From RUG11690 sp045616665 (GTDB lineage: Bacteria; Bacteroidota; Bacteroidia; Bacteroidales; WCHB1-69), in the NCBI GenBank assembly GCA_045616665.1, contig JAZLHE010000056.1:3279-67278 (forward strand): DNA of 64,000 nt, read 5' to 3'. The position numbers and the translations under genes were made by a program. Each line of letters starts with the position of its first letter. Within the stretch, counting starts at the first letter, position 1. Below are positions 1 to 9,250 of this stretch, piece by piece. Below the pieces are notes generated by a model, which was not told the DNA's origin, did no database searches, and worked only from the letters and a program-made list of their open reading frames with translations.

Positions 1-3000
1 ATTCTGGCGTCAAATCCAAAACCATATCATCAATATAACCATAATTTTCGTCGTCAGAAGACACTTTCAAGGCAATATAACTTCCTGTTCCGGTATAAGT
101 GTCAAAATACACTTCTTTTTCCTGATACATCGTTCCAACCACTTCAACCGTTTGTACAGGTACAAAGCTCGTTTCGTCGGCAGGATCAGACATCAAACCC
201 ACTTCAATGATAAAAGGATAATCCGATGAATAGGCGCGAGCCATAAAGGATAATTGCAATGAGTTTATGGCCAATTCATTTTCATCAATTTCCGGAAGGA
301 TGGCGTATTGATCGGCAGCCCAAGAATCGGTATAGAAATACAAACTATTGTTGCCAGAATGGGCAGCAGAAGCAGAATGCCAAACGGTGGGCAGACCTTC
401 ATACGAAGTGCTTTCATTGATTCTTGACCAGCAGTTAGGAAGAACATTTTCATATTCATCTGTTGATCCCACATAAGAATCAAAATTTTCGACGTATGGC
501 AGACTATTCAAAGTCATTGCGGCACAACCTGTTCTAAATTCCTTACGCATCCAGGTGCTTTCGTCATCATCACAATCGGCTTGTACATAAATTTCATACA
601 AGGTATTGGGTTGTAAGTCTGATAAAGCAACCGTATTTTCAGTAACTGGCGTTGCGGGATCCGTTTCCGGATCAATAGTTCCGGCAATACCATATACGTA
701 ATTCCACTGTGTTTCTTCCCCACCCTGTGTCCAAGTTACATCAGCGGTCGTAGCCGTAACATTATTGACTTGGATATTGGAAATGTGAGGACAAGACGGA
801 ATATAATCAACGTAAAGATCATCAATAAAGATATTGTTGGCATTCCATTGAGGCACGCGCAAAGCCACATAACGACCCTCGCCGTCATAATTTGAAGTAA
901 ACACTTCGCCCAATTCCCAAACATCTATCATAGAAGGCATAAATTGACCTACTTTCGTAAAGCTATTCACGTCGTTAGGATCAGACATAACGCCCACTTC
1001 AATCAAATGACCTTGTGTTGCAACGTATGCGTAAAATTGAATCATCAAATTGTCCATATCAACGGCATCATCCAGACGTGAAGTGATGGCATACGCATAA
1101 TTTCCACTTGAAGGACAATTGAAGTACAATGATTTTGAACCAGAATAAGACTGAGTTGAACTAATGTATGGAGAAGCTGTTGTTCCGCTATATAGACGTT
1201 GCCAACAATCCACAAAGTCAGAAGTACTCCCTTCAAAATCTTCATCAATAGGAAGTTCTACGCTTTCGCAAGGAATAAAGGCCGTAACGGTAGCCCATTC
1301 GCTGTTTTCATCCGTACAGATGGCCTGCAGCCTGATTTCATAGTTCTCGTTAGATAGCAAACCGCTAATCGTATAAGGAGAAGAGGTGACCACTTCGGCA
1401 TCCCAATCGGTAGTGCCAATCACTCTGTATTCAAGATTCCATTCGCTTTCTTCGCCATTGGCTTCCCAGGCAATCGTAGCACTTTCACTTGTCGTTTCGC
1501 TAATATACAAATAAGGAGCTGGGCAAGCCACCGGAACGATTTGGTCGCAGCAGTAGAACTTGACATTGTTACGGTTGTGGCTTAACGTTCCAGAGGGAGG
1601 ATTCACAGGATCAGGATTTGTACCATCACTATTATAATATAATGATTTATTATCTGTATTGGTATGGGCATTAAATACGTATGAAGAGCCATTATAGCTA
1701 CCCGAATTATCATCCACAATCACCACCAAGTTGTCATTGCCATTATAATTGAAATAATTGGTCAAGTCAAATTTATTCCAACCCTGAGAACAGTTGAGCG
1801 CACCTTCGTAAACCAAAGTGGCATCGGCAATAGGAGTCCAGTCGGAGTTAGAGGCAAATACGTCGGAAGAACGATGAGCCAAATAAATCTTCACATTATT
1901 TTTGCTGGTCATTGAGGAAGAATGCGCATAATTGAAAGCGATAGCCGTAATCACAGTTGGTGTATGGTTTGCACTGATTTCATCGGCTTTGTAAATCTGC
2001 TGAGTATAACTATAATTAAAGAAATTGTTGACAGGAATGCTATAAGTAGTGGTCGCATTAGTACCGGAAATTTCACGGCCTACAGTGTCTATTTGCGAAC
2101 ATTCAATATACAGTTCTGTCGTGAAATTGGCGGTCAACGTGTCGGCTTCACCTTCAATGCAATTCGAGAACAGCATCACTTCGTATTCTGTTCCTTGGGT
2201 CAAACCTGACAATCTATAGTCGGTGGCCTGCACCTCAACGGATGTCATTTCGCCTTCGGGTTCACCATAGATCAAAGTATAGCTTTCCACACCGTATGAA
2301 GCCGCATCCCAAGTCAGATGGGCGGAAGTTCCAGAAATTTCAGATACTGCCAAATTCGCAGGAGCCGAACAAGTTGGCGCTTCATCGACTTTAACCTTAG
2401 AAATTACCACATAATTTTCACCATTGCCAACAGGAGCGTAAAAAGCCAAATAAATCGGCTCGGTATAGGTTTCCGTCAGCAAGATGGATTTTTCTTCAAA
2501 ACTACCAACGACACTATAATCATTGGGATATAAAGATTTGAGAACCGTCAAGGTATTGATGTCTTCGGGATCGGTCATCACGCCTACATCCATTCTACCG
2601 TAATTTGCAGCGGTGATGCCTGCCCAGAAACTCAAAGACAAACTGCCGCCTTGGAATGCAGACAAATCCAATGCCTGAGAAACTGCCAAGGAATAATATT
2701 GTGAATTAGAATAAAACACCATTTGTCCCAATGTCGCACTGGCAGTCGAAATGTACGGGTAATGCGTGGTGGGGTTATTGGTAAGGCGACTCCAACAATA
2801 AGGGAAAGCCGTCTGACCAGTACCATAATCAGTAAAATTATCAATATAGGGAATACCTACGTGCATAGAAACGCAGCGTGTTCTAAAGCTACTTAGCAAC
2901 CACTCGCTTTGTTCTGAAGGAGAACAAACCGTGCGAACATATACATCATAAGCCTGATTTTCCATCAAATTCCCCACATTGACAAATGTATCGGTAACCG

Positions 3001-4540
3001 TATATGAAGTCCCACTTTCAACGGGTTCGCCTTGCAAGGTCACCACAACTTCCCATTGATAATCTTCAGGACTGTGGGCAGTCCAGCTCACGGTCGCATC
3101 CTCGCCGGTAATATTGGAAACATTCACTAAGCTTGGTTTGTAGCAAGTGGGAGCAGGTCCAAAACAAAACTGCATATTATTACGATAACTGGAAAGCGTT
3201 CCCGAGCCCAAAGCCGTGATATCGTATGCACCAGCATCTTGATAAACATAGAGTACTTTATTTCCCGTTGTGCTATGGGTATAAAAACGAGGATCTGAAT
3301 TAGCGTATGAACCCTGATTATTAAGAATGGCTACTACGACATTACTTTGGCCATCCCATTCAAAATCATTGTCAAATTCAATCGTAACCTTATTGGAATC
3401 GGCATTAGAACAAGCCACCGCACCGTGGAACACCTCGGTTAACGCGGAAGCGGGAACCCAAGCTGAAGCTGAAGCGAAAGTCGCATTGGCCACATTAGCC
3501 ATATACACCGTAATGTCATTCATAACAATCGGTGTGTCATAGAAATAATTGAAAGTAAGCGATTTAATCGTTCCTTCTGTAGCACCCAATTCATCGGGAG
3601 CAAACAATTGCTGAACGTATGAATAATTATAATATGTATTAAAAGGTATTTCATCAGTAGTTCCCGTACCATTCCCAATCATAGGAGCACAGTTCGGCTG
3701 TTCCGGGGTTGTAATGCAAACCTGATCGGAATTCATTGTGGTAGAGGTACATACCGACTGGATTTCATAACAATAGGGAGACAACGGAGAAACCGTATTA
3801 TCCACATAAGTAATGGTACTTGCTGAAAGCAGCGATTCATTTATTTGAACGCCATCACGTAATACATTGAATCCTGTTAACTCTGGAAGAGTTATTTGCA
3901 GACAAGCGTCAATCATCCAGCCATAGCCAGGAACACCTGCATCAGAAAGATTGTCCCATTCTCCTCCCGATTCAACAAGATCGTTCAGATTCATCATCTC
4001 CACATCACTGGCAGCTGCGGGATATGCCGTTGTTGTGGCAGCAGCCACTTCATAACCAATCCATATTTCTTCCGTAGCGTCAATTTGAATCGGATTGGGC
4101 AACATAACAGTATTAGGCGTGTTAGCCACTAATGTACTTACATTTACCGGAACCGTAGCCACCAATGTGCCGGGATTCAGCACCCCACCATCAAAACTGC
4201 CGCCAGTCCAGATTTTTACAGATACAGAACTTACTGCAACATCATACAGCGTAAAACTGACTTTGGTTAAATACAAATTTTCGTGTTCACTCAAACTGGA
4301 CACGGGATAGCGAACCGCCACGGTAAAAGGAGTGGTAGAACTCACACCGATACCTGAAGCCAAACTTCCGCCATAAGACAAGGTTGCATCACAAGATTCT
4401 TGCGATTGCGGAGATGTCCAGGAAAGATTCACGTGATTCCAACGTGCATTGGCCTGCACATTGGTAGGGGCATCGCATTGAGCAAACACCGCCGTCAAAG
4501 TCAGGACACATAAACTGAAAAGAAGTAGAATTTTTTTCAT
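1..4540 (-). CDS. Giant secreted fibronectin type III / jelly-roll repeat protein (3' end outside window)
   Basis: An open frame of 1,513 codons runs from the ATG at 4540 to the left edge without a stop, so the C-terminus is missing. The first 20 residues form a Sec signal peptide (KKILLLFSLCVLTLTAVFA, then Q). The rest alternates fibronectin type III domains (W-x-x-P...Y-x-V/L-x-x-L patterns) with jelly-roll adhesion modules. At least three modules open with a variant of LPYIENF and a P-x-CWxR motif, and end with a Y-I-D-D or F-I-D-D strand. Such proteins in Bacteroidales are usually exported and often carry a T9SS C-terminal domain, which would lie outside this window; that is inference. 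Likely role: surface adhesin or matrix protein. The short ORFs on both strands across this stretch are shadows of this frame. Confidence 0.85.
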   Translation of the reverse strand, partial: MKKILLLFSLCVLTLTAVFAQCDAPTNVQANARWNHVNLSWTSPQSQESCDATLSYGGSLASGIGVSSTTPFTVAVRYPVSSLSEHENLYLTKVSFTLYDVAVSSVSVKIWTGGSFDGGVLNPGTLVATVPVNVSTLVANTPNTVMLPNPIQIDATEEIWIGYEVAAATTTAYPAAASDVEMMNLNDLVESGGEWDNLSDAGVPGYGWMIDACLQITLPELTGFNVLRDGVQINESLLSASTITYVDNTVSPLSPYCYEIQSVCTSTTMNSDQVCITTPEQPNCAPMIGNGTGTTDEIPFNTYYNYSYVQQLFAPDELGATEGTIKSLTFNYFYDTPIVMNDITVYMANVANATFASASAWVPASALTEVFHGAVACSNADSNKVTIEFDNDFEWDGQSNVVVAILNNQGSYANSDPRFYTHSTTGNKVLYVYQDAGAYDITALGSGTLSSYRNNMQFCFGPAPTCYKPSLVNVSNITGEDATVSWTAHSPEDYQWEVVVTLQGEPVESGTSYTVTDTFVNVGNLMENQAYDVYVRTVCSPSEQSEWLLSSFRTRCVSMHVGIPYIDNFTDYGTGQTAFPYCWSRLTNNPTTHYPYISTASATLGQMVFYSNSQYYSLAVSQALDLSAFQGGSLSLSFWAGITAANYGRMDVGVMTDPEDINTLTVLKSLYPNDYSVVGSFEEKSILLTETYTEPIYLAFYAPVGNGENYVVISKVKVDEAPTCSAPANLAVSEISGTSAHLTWDAASYGVESYTLIYGEPEGEMTSVEVQATDYRLSGLTQGTEYEVMLFSNCIEGEADTLTANFTTELYIECSQIDTVGREISGTNATTTYSIPVNNFFNYSYTQQIYKADEISANHTPTVITAIAFNYAHSSSMTSKNNVKIYLAHRSSDVFASNSDWTPIADATLVYEGALNCSQGWNKFDLTNYFNYNGNDNLVVIVDDNSGSYNGSSYVFNAHTNTDNKSLYYNSDGTNPDPVNPPSGTLSHNRNNVKFYCCDQIVPVACPAPYLYISETTSESATIAWEANGEESEWNLEYRVIGTTDWDAEVVTSSPYTISGLLSNENYEIRLQAICTDENSEWATVTAFIPCESVELPIDEDFEGSTSDFVDCWQRLYSGTTASPYISSTQSYSGSKSLYFNCPSSGNYAYAITSRLDDAVDMDNLMIQFYAYVATQGHLIEVGVMSDPNDVNSFTKVGQFMPSMIDVWELGEVFTSNYDGEGRYVALRVPQWNANNIFIDDLYVDYIPSCPHISNIQVNNVTATTADVTWTQGGEETQWNYVYGIAGTIDPETDPATPVTENTVALSDLQPNTLYEIYVQADCDDDESTWMRKEFRTGCAAMTLNSLPYVENFDSYVGSTDEYENVLPNCWSRINESTSYEGLPTVWHSASAAHSGNNSLYFYTDSWAADQYAILPEIDENELAINSLQLSFMARAYSSDYPFIIEVGLMSDPADETSFVPVQTVEVVGTMYQEKEVYFDTYTGTGSYIALKVSSDDENYGYIDDMVLDLTPE

Positions 4541-4618
4541 AAATTTGTGTTTTTGTTTATAATTTATTGAATACCAATATTTTACAACCGCTATTTAACA
4601 TTTTCAAAATTGATTGCA

Positions 4619-4626
4619 CAAAGTTA
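4619..4626 (-). promoter_or_regulatory. Putative -7 box for the fn3 protein
   Basis: On the minus strand this reads TAACTTTG, matching the Bacteroidetes TAnnTTTG element, about 80 bp upstream of the start at 4540. No clear -33 TTG at the usual spacing was found. Confidence 0.5.
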
Positions 4627-4680
4627 TAAAAAAATTTTTTTTGTTGTACACTTTTTTTTTATTTTTTTATTTTAAAACAT

Positions 4681-4772
4681 AATTATTGCTTTAGGTCTTG
4701 TAAGGAAATTCCGTTCTCCGCTTTGCGTCAGCGGAATGGAGGTATTTCAACAAGACTAAACGGGATAATCCC
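4681..4772 (+). repeat. Short MITE/REP-like element (copy D, 92 bp)
   Basis: The ends are imperfect inverted repeats: AATTATTGCTTTAGGTCTTG at the left and CAAGACTAAACGGGATAAT at the right. An internal hairpin pairs ATTCCG with CGGAAT. The ends match the longer elements at 26115, 39704 and 42189, so this looks like a minimal member of the same dispersed family. It sits just upstream of the gapA promoter. Confidence 0.6.
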
Positions 4773-4814
4773 AAAATAAATATTTAAACGAATCCATTTT
4801 CAAAAAAATATTAT

Positions 4815-4822
4815 TATTTTTG
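4815..4822 (+). promoter_or_regulatory. -7 box of the gapA promoter
   Basis: TATTTTTG followed by CA, the typical Bacteroidetes -7 element, 47 bp upstream of the gapA ATG. The 329-bp divergent spacer 4541-4869 holds this box, the opposite-strand box at 4619 and element D, and nothing else I recognise. Confidence 0.6.
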
Positions 4823-4869
4823 CACATCAATAAAGTTTATGAATATCAAAATAATAAAAACTATTAAAT

Positions 4870-5871
4870 ATGGAAAAAATCAGAATAGGTATCAATGGTT
4901 TCGGTCGTATTGGCCGATTGGTGCTCAGCGCGTCATTAGAAAGAGAAAATGTTCAAGTAGTTGCCATCAACGATTTGTTGGAAGTAAACTACATTGCCTA
5001 TATGCTGAAATACGACTCTGTTCACGGTCATTTCAAAGGCACGATTGATGTTAAGGATAACAATTTGATTATCAACGGAAATCCCATTCGTATTACCGCA
5101 GAAAAAGAACCTGCCAACCTGAAATGGAATGAAGTGAATGCCGATGTAGTCATTGAATGCACCGGTCGGTTCTTGACACAGGAATTGGCAGAAGCCCACA
5201 TTCAGGCCGGTGCGAAGAAAGTGGTTCTTTCGGCCCCTCCAAAAGACGACATTCCTATGTTTGTAATGGGTGTTAACAATAAGGAGTATGCTGGTCAGCC
5301 GATCGTTTCCAACGCCTCCTGCACCACCAACTGTCTGGCACCTTTGACCAAGGTTATCCACGATAATTTCGGGATGGTTGAAGGTTTGATGACAACCGTT
5401 CACGCCGCCACCGCCACACAAAAAACTGTTGATGGACCTTCTATGAAAGATTGGCGCGGCGGACGTTCCGTCTTCGGCAATATCATTCCTTCTTCAACAG
5501 GCGCTGCCAAGGCCGTCACCAAGGTTATTCCTTCTCTGAAAGGCAAATTAACGGGTATGTCTTTCCGTGTTCCCACTGCCGACGTTTCTGTGGTTGACTT
5601 AACCTGCCGTTTGGAACGTGCCACCACTTACGATGAAATCAAAGCCGCTATGAAGCGCGCCTCAGAAGGCGAATTGAAGGGCATTCTCGGTTACACCGAA
5701 GACCTGGTGGTTTCTACCGATTTGATTGGCGACACCCACACTTCAATTTTTGATGCTGCCGGCGGCATTATGCTGAATCCTAACTTCGTCAAACTTATCG
5801 CCTGGTACGATAACGAAGTGGGTTATGCCAACAAAGCCGTTGATTTGGCCGTTTACATCGCAGGAGAATAA
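4870..5871 (+). CDS. gapA: Type I glyceraldehyde-3-phosphate dehydrogenase
   Basis: Glycolytic/gluconeogenic enzyme that converts glyceraldehyde 3-phosphate, NAD and phosphate to 1,3-bisphosphoglycerate in the cytosol. The 333-residue protein has the usual length. The Rossmann motif GFGRIGR is at residues 10-16, the catalytic Cys151 lies in SNASCTTNC, and the C-terminal WYDNEVGYA signature is intact. The ATG at 4870 is chosen because family homology begins within a few residues; an upstream in-frame start is not supported. A Bacteroidetes -7 box lies at 4815. priA follows after 6 bp, so the two are probably cotranscribed although they are unrelated in function. Confidence 0.98.
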   Translation: MEKIRIGINGFGRIGRLVLSASLERENVQVVAINDLLEVNYIAYMLKYDSVHGHFKGTIDVKDNNLIINGNPIRITAEKEPANLKWNEVNADVVIECTGRFLTQELAEAHIQAGAKKVVLSAPPKDDIPMFVMGVNNKEYAGQPIVSNASCTTNCLAPLTKVIHDNFGMVEGLMTTVHAATATQKTVDGPSMKDWRGGRSVFGNIIPSSTGAAKAVTKVIPSLKGKLTGMSFRVPTADVSVVDLTCRLERATTYDEIKAAMKRASEGELKGILGYTEDLVVSTDLIGDTHTSIFDAAGGIMLNPNFVKLIAWYDNEVGYANKAVDLAVYIAGE

Positions 5872-5877
5872 TTGACA

Positions 5878-8388
5878 ATGCGTACTTACTTTGCCGACGT
5901 TTTACTACCCCTACCCTTACCAAGGCTTTTTACCTATCGTGTCCCTCAAGAATTAAATGACAGTGTCACTTGGGGAATACGGGTGGTTGTTCCTTTCGGC
6001 AAAAGCAAGATATACTCCGGCTTGGTGCTAAACGTCCACGAAAACGCACCCCAGCAAGTCAATATTAAATACATATTAGAGGTCATTGACAATCAATCCA
6101 TCGTCTCAAAACAGCAAATTGCCTTGTGGCAATGGATTTCCAAATACTATATGTGCGGGCTCGGAGAGGTGATGGCCGCCGCCTTCCCCTCCGCCCTTAA
6201 ACTCGCCAGCGAAACCAAAATCCAACTCAGTCCAACATTCGACGGAGACTTGTCCATCTTGAATGACAAAGAACTCAAACTGGTAGAAGCCCTGTCTTAT
6301 CACCCCATCATGACCATTGATGAAGTATCAAAAACAATTGATATTCAAAAAGTTATACCTATCATCAAGTCATTGGTGGAAAAAGACATCATCATCACGG
6401 ATGAGGAAATCCGAGATTCATATAAACCCAAAACCGAATCCTTCATCAGTCTGGCAGAACCATATTGCAACGATGAAGCTACGGTAATGTCTTTGCTGGA
6501 CAGTTTGGGAGCTTCTAAAAAAACCGCCAAACAGCAAGATGTGCTGCTTGCTTTTTTAATGCAGACGAAATCCAACGATAACACTGCAAAATTCAATCTG
6601 AAAGCAAGCGTAAAAAAATCGGATTTGGTGAAAAACACCGACATTTCACAGGCACGGCTGCAAACTTTGATTGACAAGCATATTTTCATACAAGAAAATA
6701 TCGTCACCAGCCGATTAAAATCCTTTGATTCGCAGGCAAGCCCTGCCGATATACAACTGTCTTCGCCACAAGAGACAGCGATGAAAGAGATTCTGCATCA
6801 ATTTCAAGACCACGAAACGGTATTACTGCACGGCATCACGGGAAGCGGCAAGACAGAAATCTATATCAAACTAATTGACAAAGTTTTATCGGAAGGAAAA
6901 CAAGTTCTGTATCTGCTTCCGGAAATTGCCTTGACCTCACAAATTGTCAATCGTTTACGCAAATTTTTTGGTGACAAAGTGGGAGTTTATCACTCTCGTT
7001 TCAATGAATATGAACGCGTGGAAATTTGGAATCGCGTGTTAAGTCAAGGCGACACCCAAAACCTCAGCGACAAATACCAACTGATTTTGGGTGCCCGATC
7101 CGCTTTACTGTTGCCCTATAACAATTTAGGCTTGATCATTGTTGATGAGGAACACGACGGTTCCTATAAGCAAGCGGATCCGGCTCCTCGCTATCACGCC
7201 CGCGACTGTTCCGTTGTCTTAGGAAAATTGCATCAGTGCAAAGTCTTGCTCGGAACCGCCACTCCCTCTATTGAAAGTTACTACAACGCGCAACAGGGCA
7301 AATACGGCTTAGTCAATCTCACACAGCGCTTTGCGCAAAGCACCTTGCCCGAAATTTGGGTGGTTGACATTCCTAAAAGCAACCGCCAAAAAAAGATGAA
7401 CGGACATTTTTCGCAGTTTCTCATCGACCAAATGACGGAGGCCTTAGCCAAACACGAACAAATAATCCTGTTTCAAAATCGTCGCGGTTATTCCCTTAGA
7501 ATGTACTGCAACACCTGTCAAAGTATGCCTACCTGCATTCATTGCGACGTTTCGCTTACTTACCACAAACACAGCAATTTGCTCAAGTGCCACTACTGCG
7601 GCTATGCCATTCCCGTCCCCGCGACCTGCCCCCAATGCAACAGCACGGACATTGAAATGCGGGGATTCGGCACCGAAAAAATAGAGGATTCCTTGGCAGA
7701 ATTATTTCCTGACAGCGTCATTGCCCGAATGGACCTGGACACCACCCGATCAAAAAACGCATATCAAAAAATCATTTCTGATTTTGAAGCACATAAAACC
7801 GACATTTTAGTCGGCACCCAAATGGTAACCAAAGGATTAGATTTCGACCGCGTGAGTGTGGTGGGCATCCTTAATGCGGACAATCTGCTGTCCTACCCTG
7901 AATTTAGAGCATTTGAAAAAGCGTTTCAAATTATGTCGCAAGTGAGTGGCCGTGCCGGCAGAAAAGAAATTCCGGGAAAAGTTATCATTCAAACCTACCA
8001 ACCCAACCATCCGGCCCTGAATTATGTGGTCAGCAACGACTACTATAGTATGTACACGCAGCAAATTAATGAGCGAAAGCAATTTAACTTTCCTCCCTTC
8101 TGCCGTCTCGTCAAAATCACATTGAAAAATGCCAACAGCGATCTTGTCAACGAAGCCGCATCAGCATTGACACCTTTACTAAGAACGGCTTTCCCCCAAC
8201 GTGTTTTAGGTCCTGAATGGCCATTGGTTTCTAAAATTCAAAATTATTACCTCAAAGATTTCTGGATTAAGTTGAACAAAGATAATCAATTGGAAAACAA
8301 CAAGTTAACACTCTATAAAATTCTTCAGGAATTTCAAGAAAATTACCAGTTCAAAAGCGTGCGGCTGGTCGTCAACGTTGATGCCTAA
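5878..8388 (+). CDS. priA: Primosomal protein N' (replication restart helicase PriA)
   Basis: Superfamily 2 3'-5' DNA helicase that reloads the replisome at stalled forks. The 836-residue product has the N-terminal 3'-end binding domain (LPLPRLFTYRVP), Walker A GITGSGKTE, Walker B DEEHD, and helicase motifs ending in QVSGRAGRKE. A double zinc-binding insert contains CNTC, CIHC, CHYC and CPQC, which complete the eight cysteines. The frame is open from a TTG at 5872, but ATG 5878 fits the family start better. It converges on the GSCFA gene with only 2 bp between the stop codons. All key residues look intact. Confidence 0.96.
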   Translation: MRTYFADVLLPLPLPRLFTYRVPQELNDSVTWGIRVVVPFGKSKIYSGLVLNVHENAPQQVNIKYILEVIDNQSIVSKQQIALWQWISKYYMCGLGEVMAAAFPSALKLASETKIQLSPTFDGDLSILNDKELKLVEALSYHPIMTIDEVSKTIDIQKVIPIIKSLVEKDIIITDEEIRDSYKPKTESFISLAEPYCNDEATVMSLLDSLGASKKTAKQQDVLLAFLMQTKSNDNTAKFNLKASVKKSDLVKNTDISQARLQTLIDKHIFIQENIVTSRLKSFDSQASPADIQLSSPQETAMKEILHQFQDHETVLLHGITGSGKTEIYIKLIDKVLSEGKQVLYLLPEIALTSQIVNRLRKFFGDKVGVYHSRFNEYERVEIWNRVLSQGDTQNLSDKYQLILGARSALLLPYNNLGLIIVDEEHDGSYKQADPAPRYHARDCSVVLGKLHQCKVLLGTATPSIESYYNAQQGKYGLVNLTQRFAQSTLPEIWVVDIPKSNRQKKMNGHFSQFLIDQMTEALAKHEQIILFQNRRGYSLRMYCNTCQSMPTCIHCDVSLTYHKHSNLLKCHYCGYAIPVPATCPQCNSTDIEMRGFGTEKIEDSLAELFPDSVIARMDLDTTRSKNAYQKIISDFEAHKTDILVGTQMVTKGLDFDRVSVVGILNADNLLSYPEFRAFEKAFQIMSQVSGRAGRKEIPGKVIIQTYQPNHPALNYVVSNDYYSMYTQQINERKQFNFPPFCRLVKITLKNANSDLVNEAASALTPLLRTAFPQRVLGPEWPLVSKIQNYYLKDFWIKLNKDNQLENNKLTLYKILQEFQENYQFKSVRLVVNVDA

Positions 8389-8390
8389 TA

Positions 8391-9248
8391 CTACATTAAC
8401 GGGATGTGTCCTTTGAGTTTATTTTCCTTGATCACTTCTTTCACCTTATTCATCGTGGTTTTAGAAAAAAATGCCTCGCTTAATTTTTCGCTAATGTAAG
8501 TCACTGCCGAAGCGGAAGGATGGCAAAGATCATCGGCGTAAAAACGATAATCCCTTAAATCATCCTGCAAAATTTCATACGAGGGGAAATAAAATCTGCT
8601 TTCATCATCAACAAGCTGATTTACTGACAGATGTAATATCGATTTACTGATTTGACTGGCGTGAAATCCGTCGCCTAAATGCCGCACCGGACTAACGGTA
8701 AATATTATTTTCAATTGAGGATTGAAATCTTTCAATTCTTGAAATAAATCTCGATAAAGCACTACAATCTGCTCGATAGACAAACAAATTTTCTCAAAAC
8801 GGGAAGCGAGAATTTTATGGCAATTCGCCACAATCATATCACGTTCAATCAAGCGATAACAATAGGCTGTTCCGAAAGTCAGAAACAAGAAATCCGCCTG
8901 CCTCAATGCCTCGTGAGCCTGGTGCAATCCTTCGTGTATCTGACGTAAAAAATTATCTTTATTGACATTGGAGAAATGACCGTGGTGAGCATAACTGATC
9001 CATTTTTCATTGACAAAATCAATATATTTTTCACCGAATAAATCAGGATTGATGCTCATTTCCAAAGCATTGGCGATAGAAACTGGATTAAACAGCGTTC
9101 CAAAAGGATTGGAACAACAAGTAAAATTCAAGTTTTGGAAAAACTGCCCAATATGATCTGAAAAACACGAACCCAACAACATCAACTTATGATTATAATT
9201 GATGTCGAACGGATATTTAGGAGTTGGTATTTCGGTTCTGAAATTCAT
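8391..9248 (-). CDS. GSCFA domain protein (SGNH-like esterase fold)
   Basis: 285 residues beginning MNFRTEIPTPKYPFDI and carrying LGSCFSDHIG at about residues 25-35, the GSCFA signature. The family is related to GDSL/SGNH hydrolases; the Ser of GSCF corresponds to the usual nucleophile position, and a late D-x-x-HP (DDLCHPS) matches the catalytic Asp-His block. The substrate is unknown. There is no signal peptide, so the protein is probably cytoplasmic. It starts 2 bp after the helicase stop codon and is presumably cotranscribed with it. Such proteins are common in Bacteroidota; the link to the helicase may be only positional. Confidence 0.88.
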   Translation of the reverse strand: MNFRTEIPTPKYPFDINYNHKLMLLGSCFSDHIGQFFQNLNFTCCSNPFGTLFNPVSIANALEMSINPDLFGEKYIDFVNEKWISYAHHGHFSNVNKDNFLRQIHEGLHQAHEALRQADFLFLTFGTAYCYRLIERDMIVANCHKILASRFEKICLSIEQIVVLYRDLFQELKDFNPQLKIIFTVSPVRHLGDGFHASQISKSILHLSVNQLVDDESRFYFPSYEILQDDLRDYRFYADDLCHPSASAVTYISEKLSEAFFSKTTMNKVKEVIKENKLKGHIPLM

Positions 9249-9250
9249 AT

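Noticed and set aside
1..4310. Several short ORFs on both strands in the first 4.3 kb
   Set aside because: They are shadows of the single 1,513-codon minus-strand frame, which is open to the window edge and has a signal peptide and repeated fn3 domains.
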